From Cohnella sp. SGD-V74 (GTDB taxonomy: Bacteria > Bacillota > Bacilli > Paenibacillales > Paenibacillaceae), in the NCBI RefSeq assembly GCF_003001675.1, contig NZ_PVYW01000009.1, positions 186,001 to 250,000 on the forward strand: a stretch of 64,000 nucleotides of DNA. Reading direction: 5' to 3'. The first letter of the stretch is position 1. Each line of letters starts with the position of its first letter. Below are positions 7,865-16,513 of this stretch, in pieces. Made by a program: the position numbers and the translations under genes. The notes under the pieces were generated by a model. It was given only the letters and a program-made list of their open reading frames with translations, made no database searches and had not been told where the DNA came from.

Positions 7865-9052
7865 TCAACCTTTGCGGCGCTGCGGGACGGCGGCCGGGTT
7901 CGCGGAACGTCCCATTGCGGCGAAGTCGGTGACCCGGTTTTTGCCGTTCGTCTTGCTGTAGTACATCGCTTCGTCGGCCTGCTTCATCAAAGACTCGGCC
8001 GTATCGCCGGGAGAAGCCATGCTGTAGCCGACGCTGATCGTGACGATCGTCTCCTTCTCGGTACGGGAGCGGATGCTCTCGGCTGCTTGCGCCACGGCGG
8101 ATGCCGGTCCGACGACGAAGGCGACGAGCTCTTCTCCCCCGTACCTTCCGGCCAGACCGATTCCGTCCGTTTCTTCCATCAGCATCGCCGCCACTTGCTT
8201 CAGAACGCCGTCCGCCTTATGGTGCCCCTGCGTGTCGTTCAGCTTTTTGAAATTGTCGATATCGCAGAAGATCGCCCCAACCGGCCTGCCGCTCTTCAAC
8301 AGCGGATCCATCCTGCCCATAAAGTACCTCCGATTGTACAGGTTGGTCAAGCCGTCCGTGATGGAGGATCGGTAGACGGATTGCAAAATTTCGACGACCC
8401 GCTCGAAAATGATGGCGAAGAGCAGAATATAATAGAAGACCGGCAGCAAGCCCGCGATCGTCTTGAAGATCGCCGCCTCAGGCGCCCAGTAGACGGAAGA
8501 GATGCTCGACAGCTGCATCGTGAAGGCGATCCACAGGCTGGTCATATACTTGCGGGGCTGACCGATATGGGGAGCGAACATCAACACGAAGAGAGGGCCG
8601 AGCAGCAGCAAATAGCCGTCGAGCGCCGGCGTGGAGCCGAAGCCGCCGATCCAGGGCCCATCCGACGAGAGCGCCCCCGGCAGGATGTCCCCGGCGGCCA
8701 CGAGCAGGCCTGTCGCGAGCAAGCCGACAAACCAAAGCCGGGTTCTCGGACGCCTGCGGTGGTACAATTCGAAAACCGCGAAATTGATGACGATAAACGC
8801 ATATACTTGTAGAAGCTTCCCGATGAAGACCAGAACGGGGGAGTTAGGCGTCATCTCCATGGAGATCGCCATCTGCAGCAGTTGTTGGATTAAAATAAAT
8901 GTAAGTGAAGTCAGCAGCGACCGATAGGCGTGCCGCCGGTTGCTCGCGTACAGCCGATAGGACATGAACAGCATGAGCGAGACGATGACGACGGCCATTG
9001 CCGACGAGAACAGCAGCGCGAAATTGTCGGAAGTCAGCGTGATCAGGAACAT
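7865..9052 (-). CDS. Membrane diguanylate cyclase (GGDEF)
   Basis: A 395-residue protein with about seven N-terminal membrane helices (residues 10-215) and a C-terminal GGDEF domain. The active-site loop is RYGGEEL (303-309), an accepted active variant, and the metal site Asp is in IFCDIDNFKKLND. It should make cyclic di-GMP from two GTP at the inner face of the membrane. No RxxD inhibitory site is present five residues before GGEEL, so product feedback through that site is not expected. AAAGGAG precedes the ATG at 9052, which is preferred over an in-frame start 14 codons upstream. The membrane part may be a sensor of unknown ligand. Confidence 0.9.
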   Translation of the reverse strand: MFLITLTSDNFALLFSSAMAVVIVSLMLFMSYRLYASNRRHAYRSLLTSLTFILIQQLLQMAISMEMTPNSPVLVFIGKLLQVYAFIVINFAVFELYHRRRPRTRLWFVGLLATGLLVAAGDILPGALSSDGPWIGGFGSTPALDGYLLLLGPLFVLMFAPHIGQPRKYMTSLWIAFTMQLSSISSVYWAPEAAIFKTIAGLLPVFYYILLFAIIFERVVEILQSVYRSSITDGLTNLYNRRYFMGRMDPLLKSGRPVGAIFCDIDNFKKLNDTQGHHKADGVLKQVAAMLMEETDGIGLAGRYGGEELVAFVVGPASAVAQAAESIRSRTEKETIVTISVGYSMASPGDTAESLMKQADEAMYYSKTNGKNRVTDFAAMGRSANPAAVPQRRKG

Positions 9053-9083
9053 GTGGGTCTCCTTTAAAGGCGGTCTATGAAAC

Positions 9084-9112
9084 TTGCAGAACATATGTTT
9101 CTAATATATCAT
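9084..9112 (+). promoter_or_regulatory. Promoter toward the glycosyltransferase gene
   Basis: TTGCAG (9084-9089), 17-base spacer, TATCAT (9107-9112). The -10 overlaps the -10 of the opposing promoter at 9108-9135. Confidence 0.55.
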
Positions 9113-9135
9113 ATTTTGTGAGAAGCTAGCATCAA
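9108..9135 (-). promoter_or_regulatory. Promoter toward the diguanylate cyclase gene
   Basis: On the minus strand: TTGATG (9135-9130), 16-base spacer, TATGAT (9113-9108). It faces and overlaps the rightward promoter. Confidence 0.55.
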
Positions 9136-9162
9136 GAACGTCGGAACGAGGAGGTAACGCCG

Positions 9163-10356
9163 TTGAACATCTTGCAGGCGCTGTTTTTCCCCCCGGAGCA
9201 GCCGGGAGGCGTCTCGTCCATGGTTCCCTACATCGGGGAGAGATTCCGCAAGATCGGTTGGGAGATGGAGATGTTCTCGCTCCCCAAGCGCATTCGCAAC
9301 AAGGGCCATGAAGAGATCGAATTCGCGACGTTCGATTGGCGGCCTTACGCGGGCAACGCCATCGTGGACAAATACATTCAGACCTACAAGGACTATATCT
9401 GGTGGGTGAAGCTCCGCCTGTCCGGGCAGCGCTTCGACTTGATCCACGCCCACCATCCGATCGCCGCGCTCGCCATGAAGCGGATCTATCCCGACACGCC
9501 GTTGCTGATGACGGTTCACTCCAGCTACGAGCGCGAGCTTATTCTGAACGGAAGAATCGCCGAGGGCGGCCCTGAGCATCGTTTCCTGACTTCGATCTAC
9601 GGAGAGCTGGAGCGCCAGGCGGATCGCCTGATGACGGTGTCGAAGTCCTTTGCTCAATATATCGGCACGTACCTTCAAGAACCTGACAGCACGATCGTCA
9701 TTCCTAACGGATACGACGAGAGAAGATTCAAGCCGGTGCCGCACGACAATGAAGTGACCCAACTGGTCACCGTATGCCGGCTCGTTCCGGCGAAAGGGCT
9801 GGACATTCTGCTCCAGGCTTGCGCCGAGCTGCGCAAGCGCGATTCCCGGTTCGTGCTGCACATCATCGGGGACGGCCCGATCCGCAAGGAGCTGGAGGAG
9901 CTGTCCCAGCAGCTCGGCATCTACGACGATACGATTTTTTACGGATACATGCTTCACCCGGAAGAGCTGATGCCGTTCTTCGATGTGTTCGTCCTGCCTT
10001 CGCGCGCGGAAGCGTTCGGCTCGGTGTTCGCGGAAGCGGCGCTCTGCCTGCTCGCGCTCGTCGGCACGAACGTCGGGGGCATCGCCGAGCAGATCGAGGA
10101 CGGAACGAACGGGCTGCTCGTGCCGGCAGAAGATCCAGTAGCCTTGGCGGGCGCGCTGGAGACGGTGATCAACGACCCTCATTTCCGTTACGAGATGGCG
10201 CGGGCCGGTTGGAACAAAGCGAAGAAAACCTACTCGCTCAACCGGGTAATCAGCGAGCTCAAGCGCATTTACATTTCCTTCGGCCCGGCGGGAGCCGAGG
10301 CGGACAGCGAGGCCGAGACCGCAGCGGACGCGGGAGACGGCGACGAGGAGGCGTGA
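9163..10356 (+). CDS. GT4-family glycosyltransferase
   Basis: A 397-residue cytosolic or membrane-peripheral glycosyltransferase of the GT-B fold. The N-terminal domain shows LFFPPEQPGGVSSMVPY and LIHAHHPIAA. The C-terminal donor-binding domain shows LVTVCRLVPAKGLDILL, HIIGDGPIRKELE, and the EX7E-type segment PSRAEAFGSVFAEAALC. Family members transfer sugars to lipids or cell-surface glycans; the acceptor here is unknown. The start is TTG at 9163, seven bases after GAGGAGGT. The acidic tail after about residue 375 (Glu, Ala and Asp rich) is not part of the fold. The yhaO start lies only five bases beyond its stop. Confidence 0.88.
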   Translation: MNILQALFFPPEQPGGVSSMVPYIGERFRKIGWEMEMFSLPKRIRNKGHEEIEFATFDWRPYAGNAIVDKYIQTYKDYIWWVKLRLSGQRFDLIHAHHPIAALAMKRIYPDTPLLMTVHSSYERELILNGRIAEGGPEHRFLTSIYGELERQADRLMTVSKSFAQYIGTYLQEPDSTIVIPNGYDERRFKPVPHDNEVTQLVTVCRLVPAKGLDILLQACAELRKRDSRFVLHIIGDGPIRKELEELSQQLGIYDDTIFYGYMLHPEELMPFFDVFVLPSRAEAFGSVFAEAALCLLALVGTNVGGIAEQIEDGTNGLLVPAEDPVALAGALETVINDPHFRYEMARAGWNKAKKTYSLNRVISELKRIYISFGPAGAEADSEAETAADAGDGDEEA

Positions 10357-10361
10357 ACGGA

Positions 10362-11645
10362 ATGGGCGTGCCTTTTACCTTCATACATGCCGCGGACCTG
10401 CACCTCGACAGCCCGTTCAAGGGGCTGTCGAAGGCGCCGGCCGCCGTGCGGGAGAGGCTGCGCGAGTCGACTTTCGCCTCGCTCGGCCGGTTGGCCGAGC
10501 TGGCCGTGCGGGAGCGCGCCGACTTCGTTGTGATCGCGGGCGATCTGTTCGACGCGGCGGACCGCTCGCTGCGCGCCCAGCTGCGGCTTCAGCGCGCGTT
10601 GGGAGACTTGGCGAAGCGAGGCGTACGCACGTATATCGTGCACGGCAACCACGACCACGAGAGCGGAAGGCAGGCGCAGCTGGATTGGCCGGAGGGCGTC
10701 CACGTCTTCGGATCTTCCCGGGTCGATTGCTGTGCGGCATATGCCCGCGGCGGCGAAACGGCCGCCCATATTTACGGCATTTCCTACCCGACGCGGGCCG
10801 TCGGAGATAATTTGGCGCTTCGCTTCAGGAAACGGGAGGGAGCGCCTTTTCATATTGCCGTTCTGCATGCGAACGTGGACGGCGACCCGGCGCACGACGA
10901 CTACGCCCCTTGCCGGCTGGACGAGCTCGTTTCTTCCGGCTTCGACTATTGGGCGCTCGGACACGTGCACGACCGGCGCGTGCTGAGCGAATATCCGCAT
11001 GTCGTCTACCCCGGCAATCTGCAGGGGAGAAGCGTCCGGGAAACCGGCGGCAAAGGCGCCTACGTCGTGTCCGTCTCCGGCTCGGGGGCAGTGGACATGC
11101 GGTTTCAAGATCTGGCGGACGTCGTCTGGCGGGAGATCGCCGTTCCGATCGACGGACTGGAGCGGGAGCAGCAGCTTCAAGAGGCAATGCTGTCCGCGCT
11201 GGAAGATGCGCGTCGGGACTCCTCCGGACGACCGACGGTCGCGCGGCTGCGCTTGGAGGGACGCGGCCCGATGCACGAGCTGCTGCTTCGGGCCGGAGCG
11301 GCCGAAGAGTGGCTGGAGGGCGTGCGGGATTGTCTCGCGTCCCCGGAAGAGACGGACGATTGGATCTGGCCGGAATCGCTGCTCGTGCGCACTTCCGGCG
11401 AGCTGTTGCTGGAGCGCGTCGCCGAGGAAGGCGGGTTTCTGGGCGAGCTGATCCGCCGCGGCATGCTGGCCTCGGCCGACTTGGAGGAGGCGAAGGCGAT
11501 GCTGGACGAAGCGACGGAATCGCTGCGCAAGCTGCCCCGCGTTCGGGAGTGGCTGGACGGACGAACGCGCGAGGAACGCGAGCGGTGGATTCGCCGGGCG
11601 ATGGAGCTGAGCGCTTCGCTGCTGCGGGACGACGATGCGGGGTAG
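10362..11645 (+). CDS. yhaO: YhaO-type Mre11/SbcD-like DNA nuclease
   Basis: A 427-residue metallophosphoesterase of the SbcD/Mre11 group. All metal-binding motifs are present: FIHAADLHLDSPF at the N-terminus, VIAGDLFD, IVHGNHDHE, LHANVDG and ALGHVHDRR. Partnered with the YhaN ATPase it should process DNA ends. The open frame extends far upstream inside the glycosyltransferase gene, but AGGAGG (10346-10351) and the conserved start of the fold point to the ATG at 10362; a GTG at 10353 is too close to that site. The C-terminal third is helical and probably contacts YhaN. Confidence 0.88.
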   Translation: MGVPFTFIHAADLHLDSPFKGLSKAPAAVRERLRESTFASLGRLAELAVRERADFVVIAGDLFDAADRSLRAQLRLQRALGDLAKRGVRTYIVHGNHDHESGRQAQLDWPEGVHVFGSSRVDCCAAYARGGETAAHIYGISYPTRAVGDNLALRFRKREGAPFHIAVLHANVDGDPAHDDYAPCRLDELVSSGFDYWALGHVHDRRVLSEYPHVVYPGNLQGRSVRETGGKGAYVVSVSGSGAVDMRFQDLADVVWREIAVPIDGLEREQQLQEAMLSALEDARRDSSGRPTVARLRLEGRGPMHELLLRAGAAEEWLEGVRDCLASPEETDDWIWPESLLVRTSGELLLERVAEEGGFLGELIRRGMLASADLEEAKAMLDEATESLRKLPRVREWLDGRTREERERWIRRAMELSASLLRDDDAG

Positions 11646-11650
11646 GCGCT

Positions 11651-11802
11651 AGGGCGTGTATGCAAACCCGCTCAGGGGCATCTATCACCCCCTGCTGCGT
11701 CACTTTTGCTTGACGTACCTTCGGTACGCCTTCACAAAAGTTCCTTGCATGGAACGAAAATTCGGCAACATCTGCTATCTTCGGAGTATGCATACACACC
11801 CT
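11651..11802. repeat. 152-bp MITE-like palindromic element
   Basis: The ends match as inverted repeats: AGGGCGTGTATGCA at 11651 and, on the other strand, AGGGTGTGTATGCA from 11802. An inner pair ACTTTTG/CAAAAGT and a central hairpin GTACC-TTC-GGTAC (11715-11727) are symmetric about the middle. The whole gap between yhaO and yhaN is this element. No transposase or target duplication is obvious. Confidence 0.55.
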
Positions 11803-11815
11803 AGGAGGAGCGGAC

Positions 11816-14800
11816 ATGTACATACGGGAAATCGAAGTGGACGGATACGGCGCGCTGAACGGTGTCGCTCTTTCGCTCGGAGAAGGGCGGGTCACCGTGC
11901 TTTACGGGCCTAACGAGGCCGGCAAGAGCACGCTGCTCCGGTTCGTGCGAAGCATGCTGTACGGCTTCCCTACGCGTAAGGACCCGGTGGAGCGGGGAGA
12001 GCCCGTATTCGGCGGACGACACGGGGGGCGGCTCGTACTGGCGGACAGGGAAGGACGGGAGTGGCGGATCGAACGCCATGCGGAACGGGGCGGAGAGATC
12101 CGGCTGAGGGACAATTCGGGAACCGAACGGACTGTCGGGCAGGCCGAGTGGGAGAAGCTGCTGCTGGGCGGCTTGTCCGAGCGGCTGTTTCGACAGCTGT
12201 TCGCTGTGTCGCTGAACGAGCTGCACGAGCTGAGGACGCTGCAGGGAGAAGAGCTGAGCAATTATTTGTATCATGCCGGACTGGCCGGAGGCGCGTCGAT
12301 TACGGAAGCGCGCCGCAAGATCGGCGCCGAGCTCGATCGCCTCTACCGGCCGAAAGGATCGACCCAAGAGATGAATCGTCTGCTTGCGGGCATCAAGGAG
12401 CTGGAGGCGGACATTCGCCGAAGCCGGGACGGGATTCGCGATTACGCGGAAGCGACTCGGGAACTTGAGCGGGTCGAAGAGCGGTTGGAGCAACTGGACA
12501 AGGAGTTGCCCTCGCTTAGATTGGAGACAGCGAAGCTGCAGGGGGCGCTGGAGCTGCGGGAATGGTGGCTGAAGCGGGAAGCGCTGCTTGCGGAGATCGC
12601 CGACCTGCGTGCGGAACTGCCGGACCCTTCCGCGGCCCTGTTGCCCGAAGACGCGGCAGGGATATGGGCCGAGCTGAGAAGCCTTCGCGGTTCCGCCAGG
12701 GACAAGCTGGCTTCGGAGCGGGAAGTGCTTGAGGAGCTGCGGCGTCAGCGGGAGCGGCTGCATTGGGATGAGGAGCTGCTCGCGGCGCTCCCCGAGCTGG
12801 AGAGACTGGAGGCGATGCGCGAGGGAATCGCGGCCAAGCGGGAGGAGCAGACTCGGCTGGAGGCCGAGCTGATCGCTCTGGACGACGCGGTGCGCAGCTC
12901 GCTCGCGCTGATCTCGCCGGAGTGGGGCGAGGCCGAGTTGGCCGCGTTCGGAGGCTTGACGGCGGAACGAGAGCAGGTGCGTATGCTGCGGCAATCGTGG
13001 GAAGAGGCGGAGAGGGCGGCGATGACGCTGCAAGCCGAGCTGCGCAGGCTGGATCGTCAGCGGGAAGCGCTGCTGGATGAAGAGGCTGGGCTGGAGGAGG
13101 ATGGCGATGGCGTGCAGAGTGCGATGCCCGACTCGCTCCTGTCCGTCGGTTTCGCGCCGGGAACGAAATCCGAGCTGCTGCAAGCCTGGCATCAGGCGGA
13201 GGATGCGCGCCGGGAATTCGAACGGGCAGCCGCTTCGAACGGACCCAGGCCGTCCGAGCGTGCCGCCCTGTCGCGTTCCGGAAGAGGACGTGAGCGGAGC
13301 GCCCCGGGATGGTTCATCTGGGTTGCGGCGGCCGCGGCGCTGGCGGCGTTCCTGTGGCCGTTCTTGCCGGGACGGGAAGGGGGACTCTCCCCGTTATCCG
13401 CGCTCGTCTCCGCAGGCTTGCTGGCTCTCTCCGCCGGTCTGGCCGCATACGTCTGGAGCAGGCGCGGGAACGAAGCTTCCCGCTCGCAAGGCAATCCGGA
13501 GGCGCATTCCGGAGCTTATCATGCCAGCCGCGCAAAGATGAACGAGCAGCTGAGGCGGCTGCTGGGCGATACCGAAGCCGCGGCTGCGGCGCTTCTGGAC
13601 GAAGAATCGTCTCGGGCCGGCGCGGAATGGACGGCGGCGGAAGCGGACGCTTATTGGCGCAATCTGCGCGAGGCGGTGCACGAGCAGTTGGAGCTGTGGG
13701 AGCGCAGCGAACGCGAAGACGCGCGCAGGCAGGAATGGCAGGGAAGGATGCAGCAGCTGCTGAAGGAGAGGAAACTGGCCGGCGAAGAGGCAGACGAGCA
13801 GTTGAAGCTGCTGGACGAGCTTCGCGAGCGGTGGAAGCGGTGGCTGGCCGAGCGCAAGCTGCCGCTTCATCTGACGCAGGCAGGGGCCTCCGAGCTGTTC
13901 GCGGCTGCGGAGCGGGGACAAGCCGCTCTGCGGCAGAGGGATCGGCTTAAGGAGCGCGCTCGCGCGCTGGATCTCGCGATCGGCGATTTCGACCGCGCGG
14001 CGATGAGCCTTGCCGGGAAGCGGCCTCTGCCGGCCGGAATCGGAGCGGATGCCCAGCTTGCGGTGCAATGGCTGTACCGCGCGGCGTCAGAGGAATTGTC
14101 CGTCAAAGAAGCGGCCGAGCGGCTGGAAGCGCAACTGGAGGCGGTGGAGGCAAAGGTTGGGCAATTCGAGGCCGAGCTTGAGCGTGTGGTGGAGAGAATC
14201 AGGAAGACGCTAATCGAGTTCCGCGTCGGTTCGGAGAGCGAGCTGGACGGCCGGATACGTATCGACGAGCGCTGCCGCGCGCTTCGCAGGGAAGCCCGCG
14301 AGATGCAGCTTCGGCTGGAATCCGGGCGGGATGCGGCCGCGCAAGCCGAACTGTACGAGCTGCTGGGCTCGCGCGACGAAGCTTCTCTCGCCGCCCTTGC
14401 CCAAGATCTGCGGCTCAGGCTTGCCGAGACGGAGACGAGCCGTTCGGAGCTGCTCGACCGGCGCGGCCGGCTGGCGCAGGAGCTCGAACGGCTTCGCGGG
14501 GATGCCGAGCTGGAGGATAAGACCCAGCGGCTCGGAGAGCTCGTCGACCAGCTTGAAGAGCTGACCGAGCGGTATGCGGTGCTGGCGCTCGCGGACAAGC
14601 TGATCGTCCGCACGAAAGCGGTCTACGAGGAGGAGAAGCAGCCGGAGGTGCTGCTGCGGGCTTCCCGGTATTTTCAGCGGATGACCGGGGGAGCTTATAT
14701 CCGCATCGTGGCTCCGGGCGATTCCAAGGCGCTGCTGGCCGAGACGAAGGAACGCTCCCTGCTGGACAGCATCTATTTAAGCCGCGGCACGCAGGAGCAG

Positions 14801-15037
14801 CTGTATTTGGCGATGAGGTTCGCGCTGTGCGACGCCGCGTCGCCGGAGCATCCGCTGCCGCTGCTGCTGGACGACCTGTTCGTTCACTTCGACGAGACGA
14901 GGCTGGAGCGAACGCTGCCGGTGCTCGAAGAGCTTGGGCAGACGAGGCAGGCGCTGCTGTTTACCTGCCATCGCCACGTCGCCAGGACGATCGTCTCCGG
15001 AGTTGAAGGAGCGAACTTGATTACGCTGGGAGCTTAG
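11816..15037 (+). CDS. yhaN: YhaN-type SbcC/Rad50-like ATPase
   Basis: A 1073-residue ATPase of the SMC/Rad50 type. Walker A is LYGPNEAGKSTL near residue 31. The signature LSRGTQEQLYLAMRFALCD starts near 987, and Walker B with D-loop is LPLLLDDLFVHFDE near 1013. Between them are long Arg/Glu/Leu-rich coiled coils. Two hydrophobic segments (about 498-548) interrupt the coils, as is typical of YhaN proteins, and suggest membrane attachment. It acts with YhaO in DNA end processing. AGGAGGAG precedes the ATG. Its last 17 bases overlap the convergent ykvI gene. Confidence 0.9.
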   Translation: MYIREIEVDGYGALNGVALSLGEGRVTVLYGPNEAGKSTLLRFVRSMLYGFPTRKDPVERGEPVFGGRHGGRLVLADREGREWRIERHAERGGEIRLRDNSGTERTVGQAEWEKLLLGGLSERLFRQLFAVSLNELHELRTLQGEELSNYLYHAGLAGGASITEARRKIGAELDRLYRPKGSTQEMNRLLAGIKELEADIRRSRDGIRDYAEATRELERVEERLEQLDKELPSLRLETAKLQGALELREWWLKREALLAEIADLRAELPDPSAALLPEDAAGIWAELRSLRGSARDKLASEREVLEELRRQRERLHWDEELLAALPELERLEAMREGIAAKREEQTRLEAELIALDDAVRSSLALISPEWGEAELAAFGGLTAEREQVRMLRQSWEEAERAAMTLQAELRRLDRQREALLDEEAGLEEDGDGVQSAMPDSLLSVGFAPGTKSELLQAWHQAEDARREFERAAASNGPRPSERAALSRSGRGRERSAPGWFIWVAAAAALAAFLWPFLPGREGGLSPLSALVSAGLLALSAGLAAYVWSRRGNEASRSQGNPEAHSGAYHASRAKMNEQLRRLLGDTEAAAAALLDEESSRAGAEWTAAEADAYWRNLREAVHEQLELWERSEREDARRQEWQGRMQQLLKERKLAGEEADEQLKLLDELRERWKRWLAERKLPLHLTQAGASELFAAAERGQAALRQRDRLKERARALDLAIGDFDRAAMSLAGKRPLPAGIGADAQLAVQWLYRAASEELSVKEAAERLEAQLEAVEAKVGQFEAELERVVERIRKTLIEFRVGSESELDGRIRIDERCRALRREAREMQLRLESGRDAAAQAELYELLGSRDEASLAALAQDLRLRLAETETSRSELLDRRGRLAQELERLRGDAELEDKTQRLGELVDQLEELTERYAVLALADKLIVRTKAVYEEEKQPEVLLRASRYFQRMTGGAYIRIVAPGDSKALLAETKERSLLDSIYLSRGTQEQLYLAMRFALCDAASPEHPLPLLLDDLFVHFDETRLERTLPVLEELGQTRQALLFTCHRHVARTIVSGVEGANLITLGA

Positions 15038-16097
15038 GCGGACGCTGAGACCGCCCGGGGCTGGAAGGCAGCGCCCGATCCCGGCTGATCAGGAACAGCC
15101 AACCCAGGCTGAGCAGGCCGAACATCGGATACAGCGCCGAGAGCAGCGTGCCGAAGCCGAACTGTCCGGCGAGGAAGCAGAGCAGCAGCAGAATCGCCGT
15201 CAGCATCCAGGGCGAAGCTTTCGTCCTCTCGTGCAATTGAAGCGTAAGCCCGTAAACATCCGCGACGAGCGTTGTGAAGATTTCCATGAAAATCAAGAAC
15301 ACGTACACCCAATGCAGCCATGCCCCGAGCTCCCTCGCGATCCCGCCCATCGGAATATCGAAGTCGGCAATGCCGGGCATGCGCGACGACAAGGCGAAGT
15401 GGGCGGCGAGCAGCAGCCCCCCGATGCCGATTCCGCCCATCCACGCTCCCTTGCGCAAAATTCGGGAATCCCCGATCGTGGAGCCGAGCGGAACGAGAAC
15501 GGCCTGGGACATCGACAGGTTAAACGCGGCGTACAGGAAGGGCGATAACCAAGCAGCCCACGCGGACTGCTCGTTCGGCGCTCTGAACCATTGATCCGGC
15601 AGCGGCTCCCTCAGCGTCTCGAACACGAGAAAGGCCGAAAAGCCGATCATGAGCGGGACGACGAACGTATTGATCGCCAGAATGGCGTTCATCCCTTTGC
15701 GAAGCAGCAAAAAGCAGGCGAACATCGTCACGATCAGTCCCGTCTGGTAGCTCAGGTTGAGATGCTCCGAGAAGACGGAGCCCGCGCCGGCCAGCATGAC
15801 CGCGTTGACGCCGAGCAGCACGATCAGCATCATGTGGCTGACCCAGCGCCCGGCTCTGTCGCCGAACAGATGCTTGTTCAAATCTTCGTAGGATCTGGCG
15901 TTCAATTTGGCGGACAGGAGCATAACCTTGGCCCCGATCCACACGAAAAACATCGTGGAGACGATGATCAGATACGGTCCCCAATGCCCGAATCGGGTGA
16001 AAAATTGCAGCACTTCCCTGCCGGAAGCGAAACCCGCACCTACGACGGTTCCGATAAATACGAGCGCGACTTGGATGCTTCTGGCCCAATGTTTCAT
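15021..16097 (-). CDS. ykvI: YkvI-family membrane transporter
   Basis: A 358-residue integral membrane protein with about ten to eleven helices and the signature GTVVGAGFASGREVLQFF in the first helices. This resembles the LeuT-like amino acid/sodium symporter folds and the YkvI family of Bacillales. The substrate is not known. An ATG ten codons upstream is in frame, but GGGAGG sits eight bases before the ATG at 16097, so that start is used. The 3' end overlaps yhaN by 17 bp in convergent orientation. A perfect TATAAT (minus strand, 16205-16210) lies about 110 bases upstream. Confidence 0.8.
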   Translation of the reverse strand: MKHWARSIQVALVFIGTVVGAGFASGREVLQFFTRFGHWGPYLIIVSTMFFVWIGAKVMLLSAKLNARSYEDLNKHLFGDRAGRWVSHMMLIVLLGVNAVMLAGAGSVFSEHLNLSYQTGLIVTMFACFLLLRKGMNAILAINTFVVPLMIGFSAFLVFETLREPLPDQWFRAPNEQSAWAAWLSPFLYAAFNLSMSQAVLVPLGSTIGDSRILRKGAWMGGIGIGGLLLAAHFALSSRMPGIADFDIPMGGIARELGAWLHWVYVFLIFMEIFTTLVADVYGLTLQLHERTKASPWMLTAILLLLCFLAGQFGFGTLLSALYPMFGLLSLGWLFLISRDRALPSSPGRSQRPPKLPA

Positions 16098-16204
16098 TCG
16101 CGGAACCTCCCGACCTAACTCGTCCATGTTACTCTACTCTATGTCGCCAATTGGACGGGCATGCCTTGGAAGGGCAAACGGAGCCGGGGGGTCTGAGTAG
16201 GACG

Positions 16205-16210
16205 ATTATA
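16205..16210 (-). promoter_or_regulatory. -10 box upstream of ykvI
   Basis: Perfect TATAAT read on the minus strand. No good -35 is seen 16-18 bases upstream, so an activator may be needed or the match is chance. Confidence 0.35.
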
Positions 16211-16258
16211 AGTCATGATTGCGCCAGACTTCCGACCATTGGTTAAGATACTTCGCAG

Positions 16259-16303
16259 AAAAACCGTTCACGAGCCTTCGCCGAAGGCTCGTGAACGGTT
16301 TTT
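16259..16303. terminator. Perfect terminator between divergent genes
   Basis: A 22-base arm at 16259-16280 is matched perfectly by 16282-16303, flanked by A-run and T-run so it works both ways. It sits between the starts of ykvI and the GH30 gene, where no gene ends. The rest of the gap 16098-16513 holds a direct repeat of CACGATTTG (16313 and 16334, 21 bp apart) and a repeat of GTACGAAA (16367 and 16406). Confidence 0.85.
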
Positions 16304-16440
16304 AGCTTTGTACACGATTTGCCCCCTTTTCCGCACGATTTGGCCCCTTGACGAGAGGTGATTTATGTACGAAACACGGCGATAAGCCAGCCAAGCGACA
16401 ATCGGGTACGAAAAGGCGATACATTCGCAAGATCGTGGCA

Positions 16441-16470
16441 TTACGCCGGGAATCTCCCTTTTCCTATAAT
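16441..16470 (+). promoter_or_regulatory. Candidate promoter of the GH30-ABC locus
   Basis: TTACGC (16441-16446), 18-base spacer, TATAAT (16465-16470), 44 bases before the GH30 start. The -35 is poor, consistent with an activated promoter, perhaps by the AraC-type regulator at 22824. Confidence 0.45.
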
Positions 16471-16513
16471 CGAAATTGTCAGAACGTCAAAAAAGTAAAG
16501 GGGGCAACGAGGG

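Noticed and set aside
11801..13192. 463-codon frame opposite yhaN
   Set aside because: Leu/Gln/Arg-rich antisense shadow of coiled-coil codons.
16366..16386. Six-codon leader peptide MYETRR behind GAGAGGTG
   Set aside because: Too short to support, with no attenuator hairpin after it.
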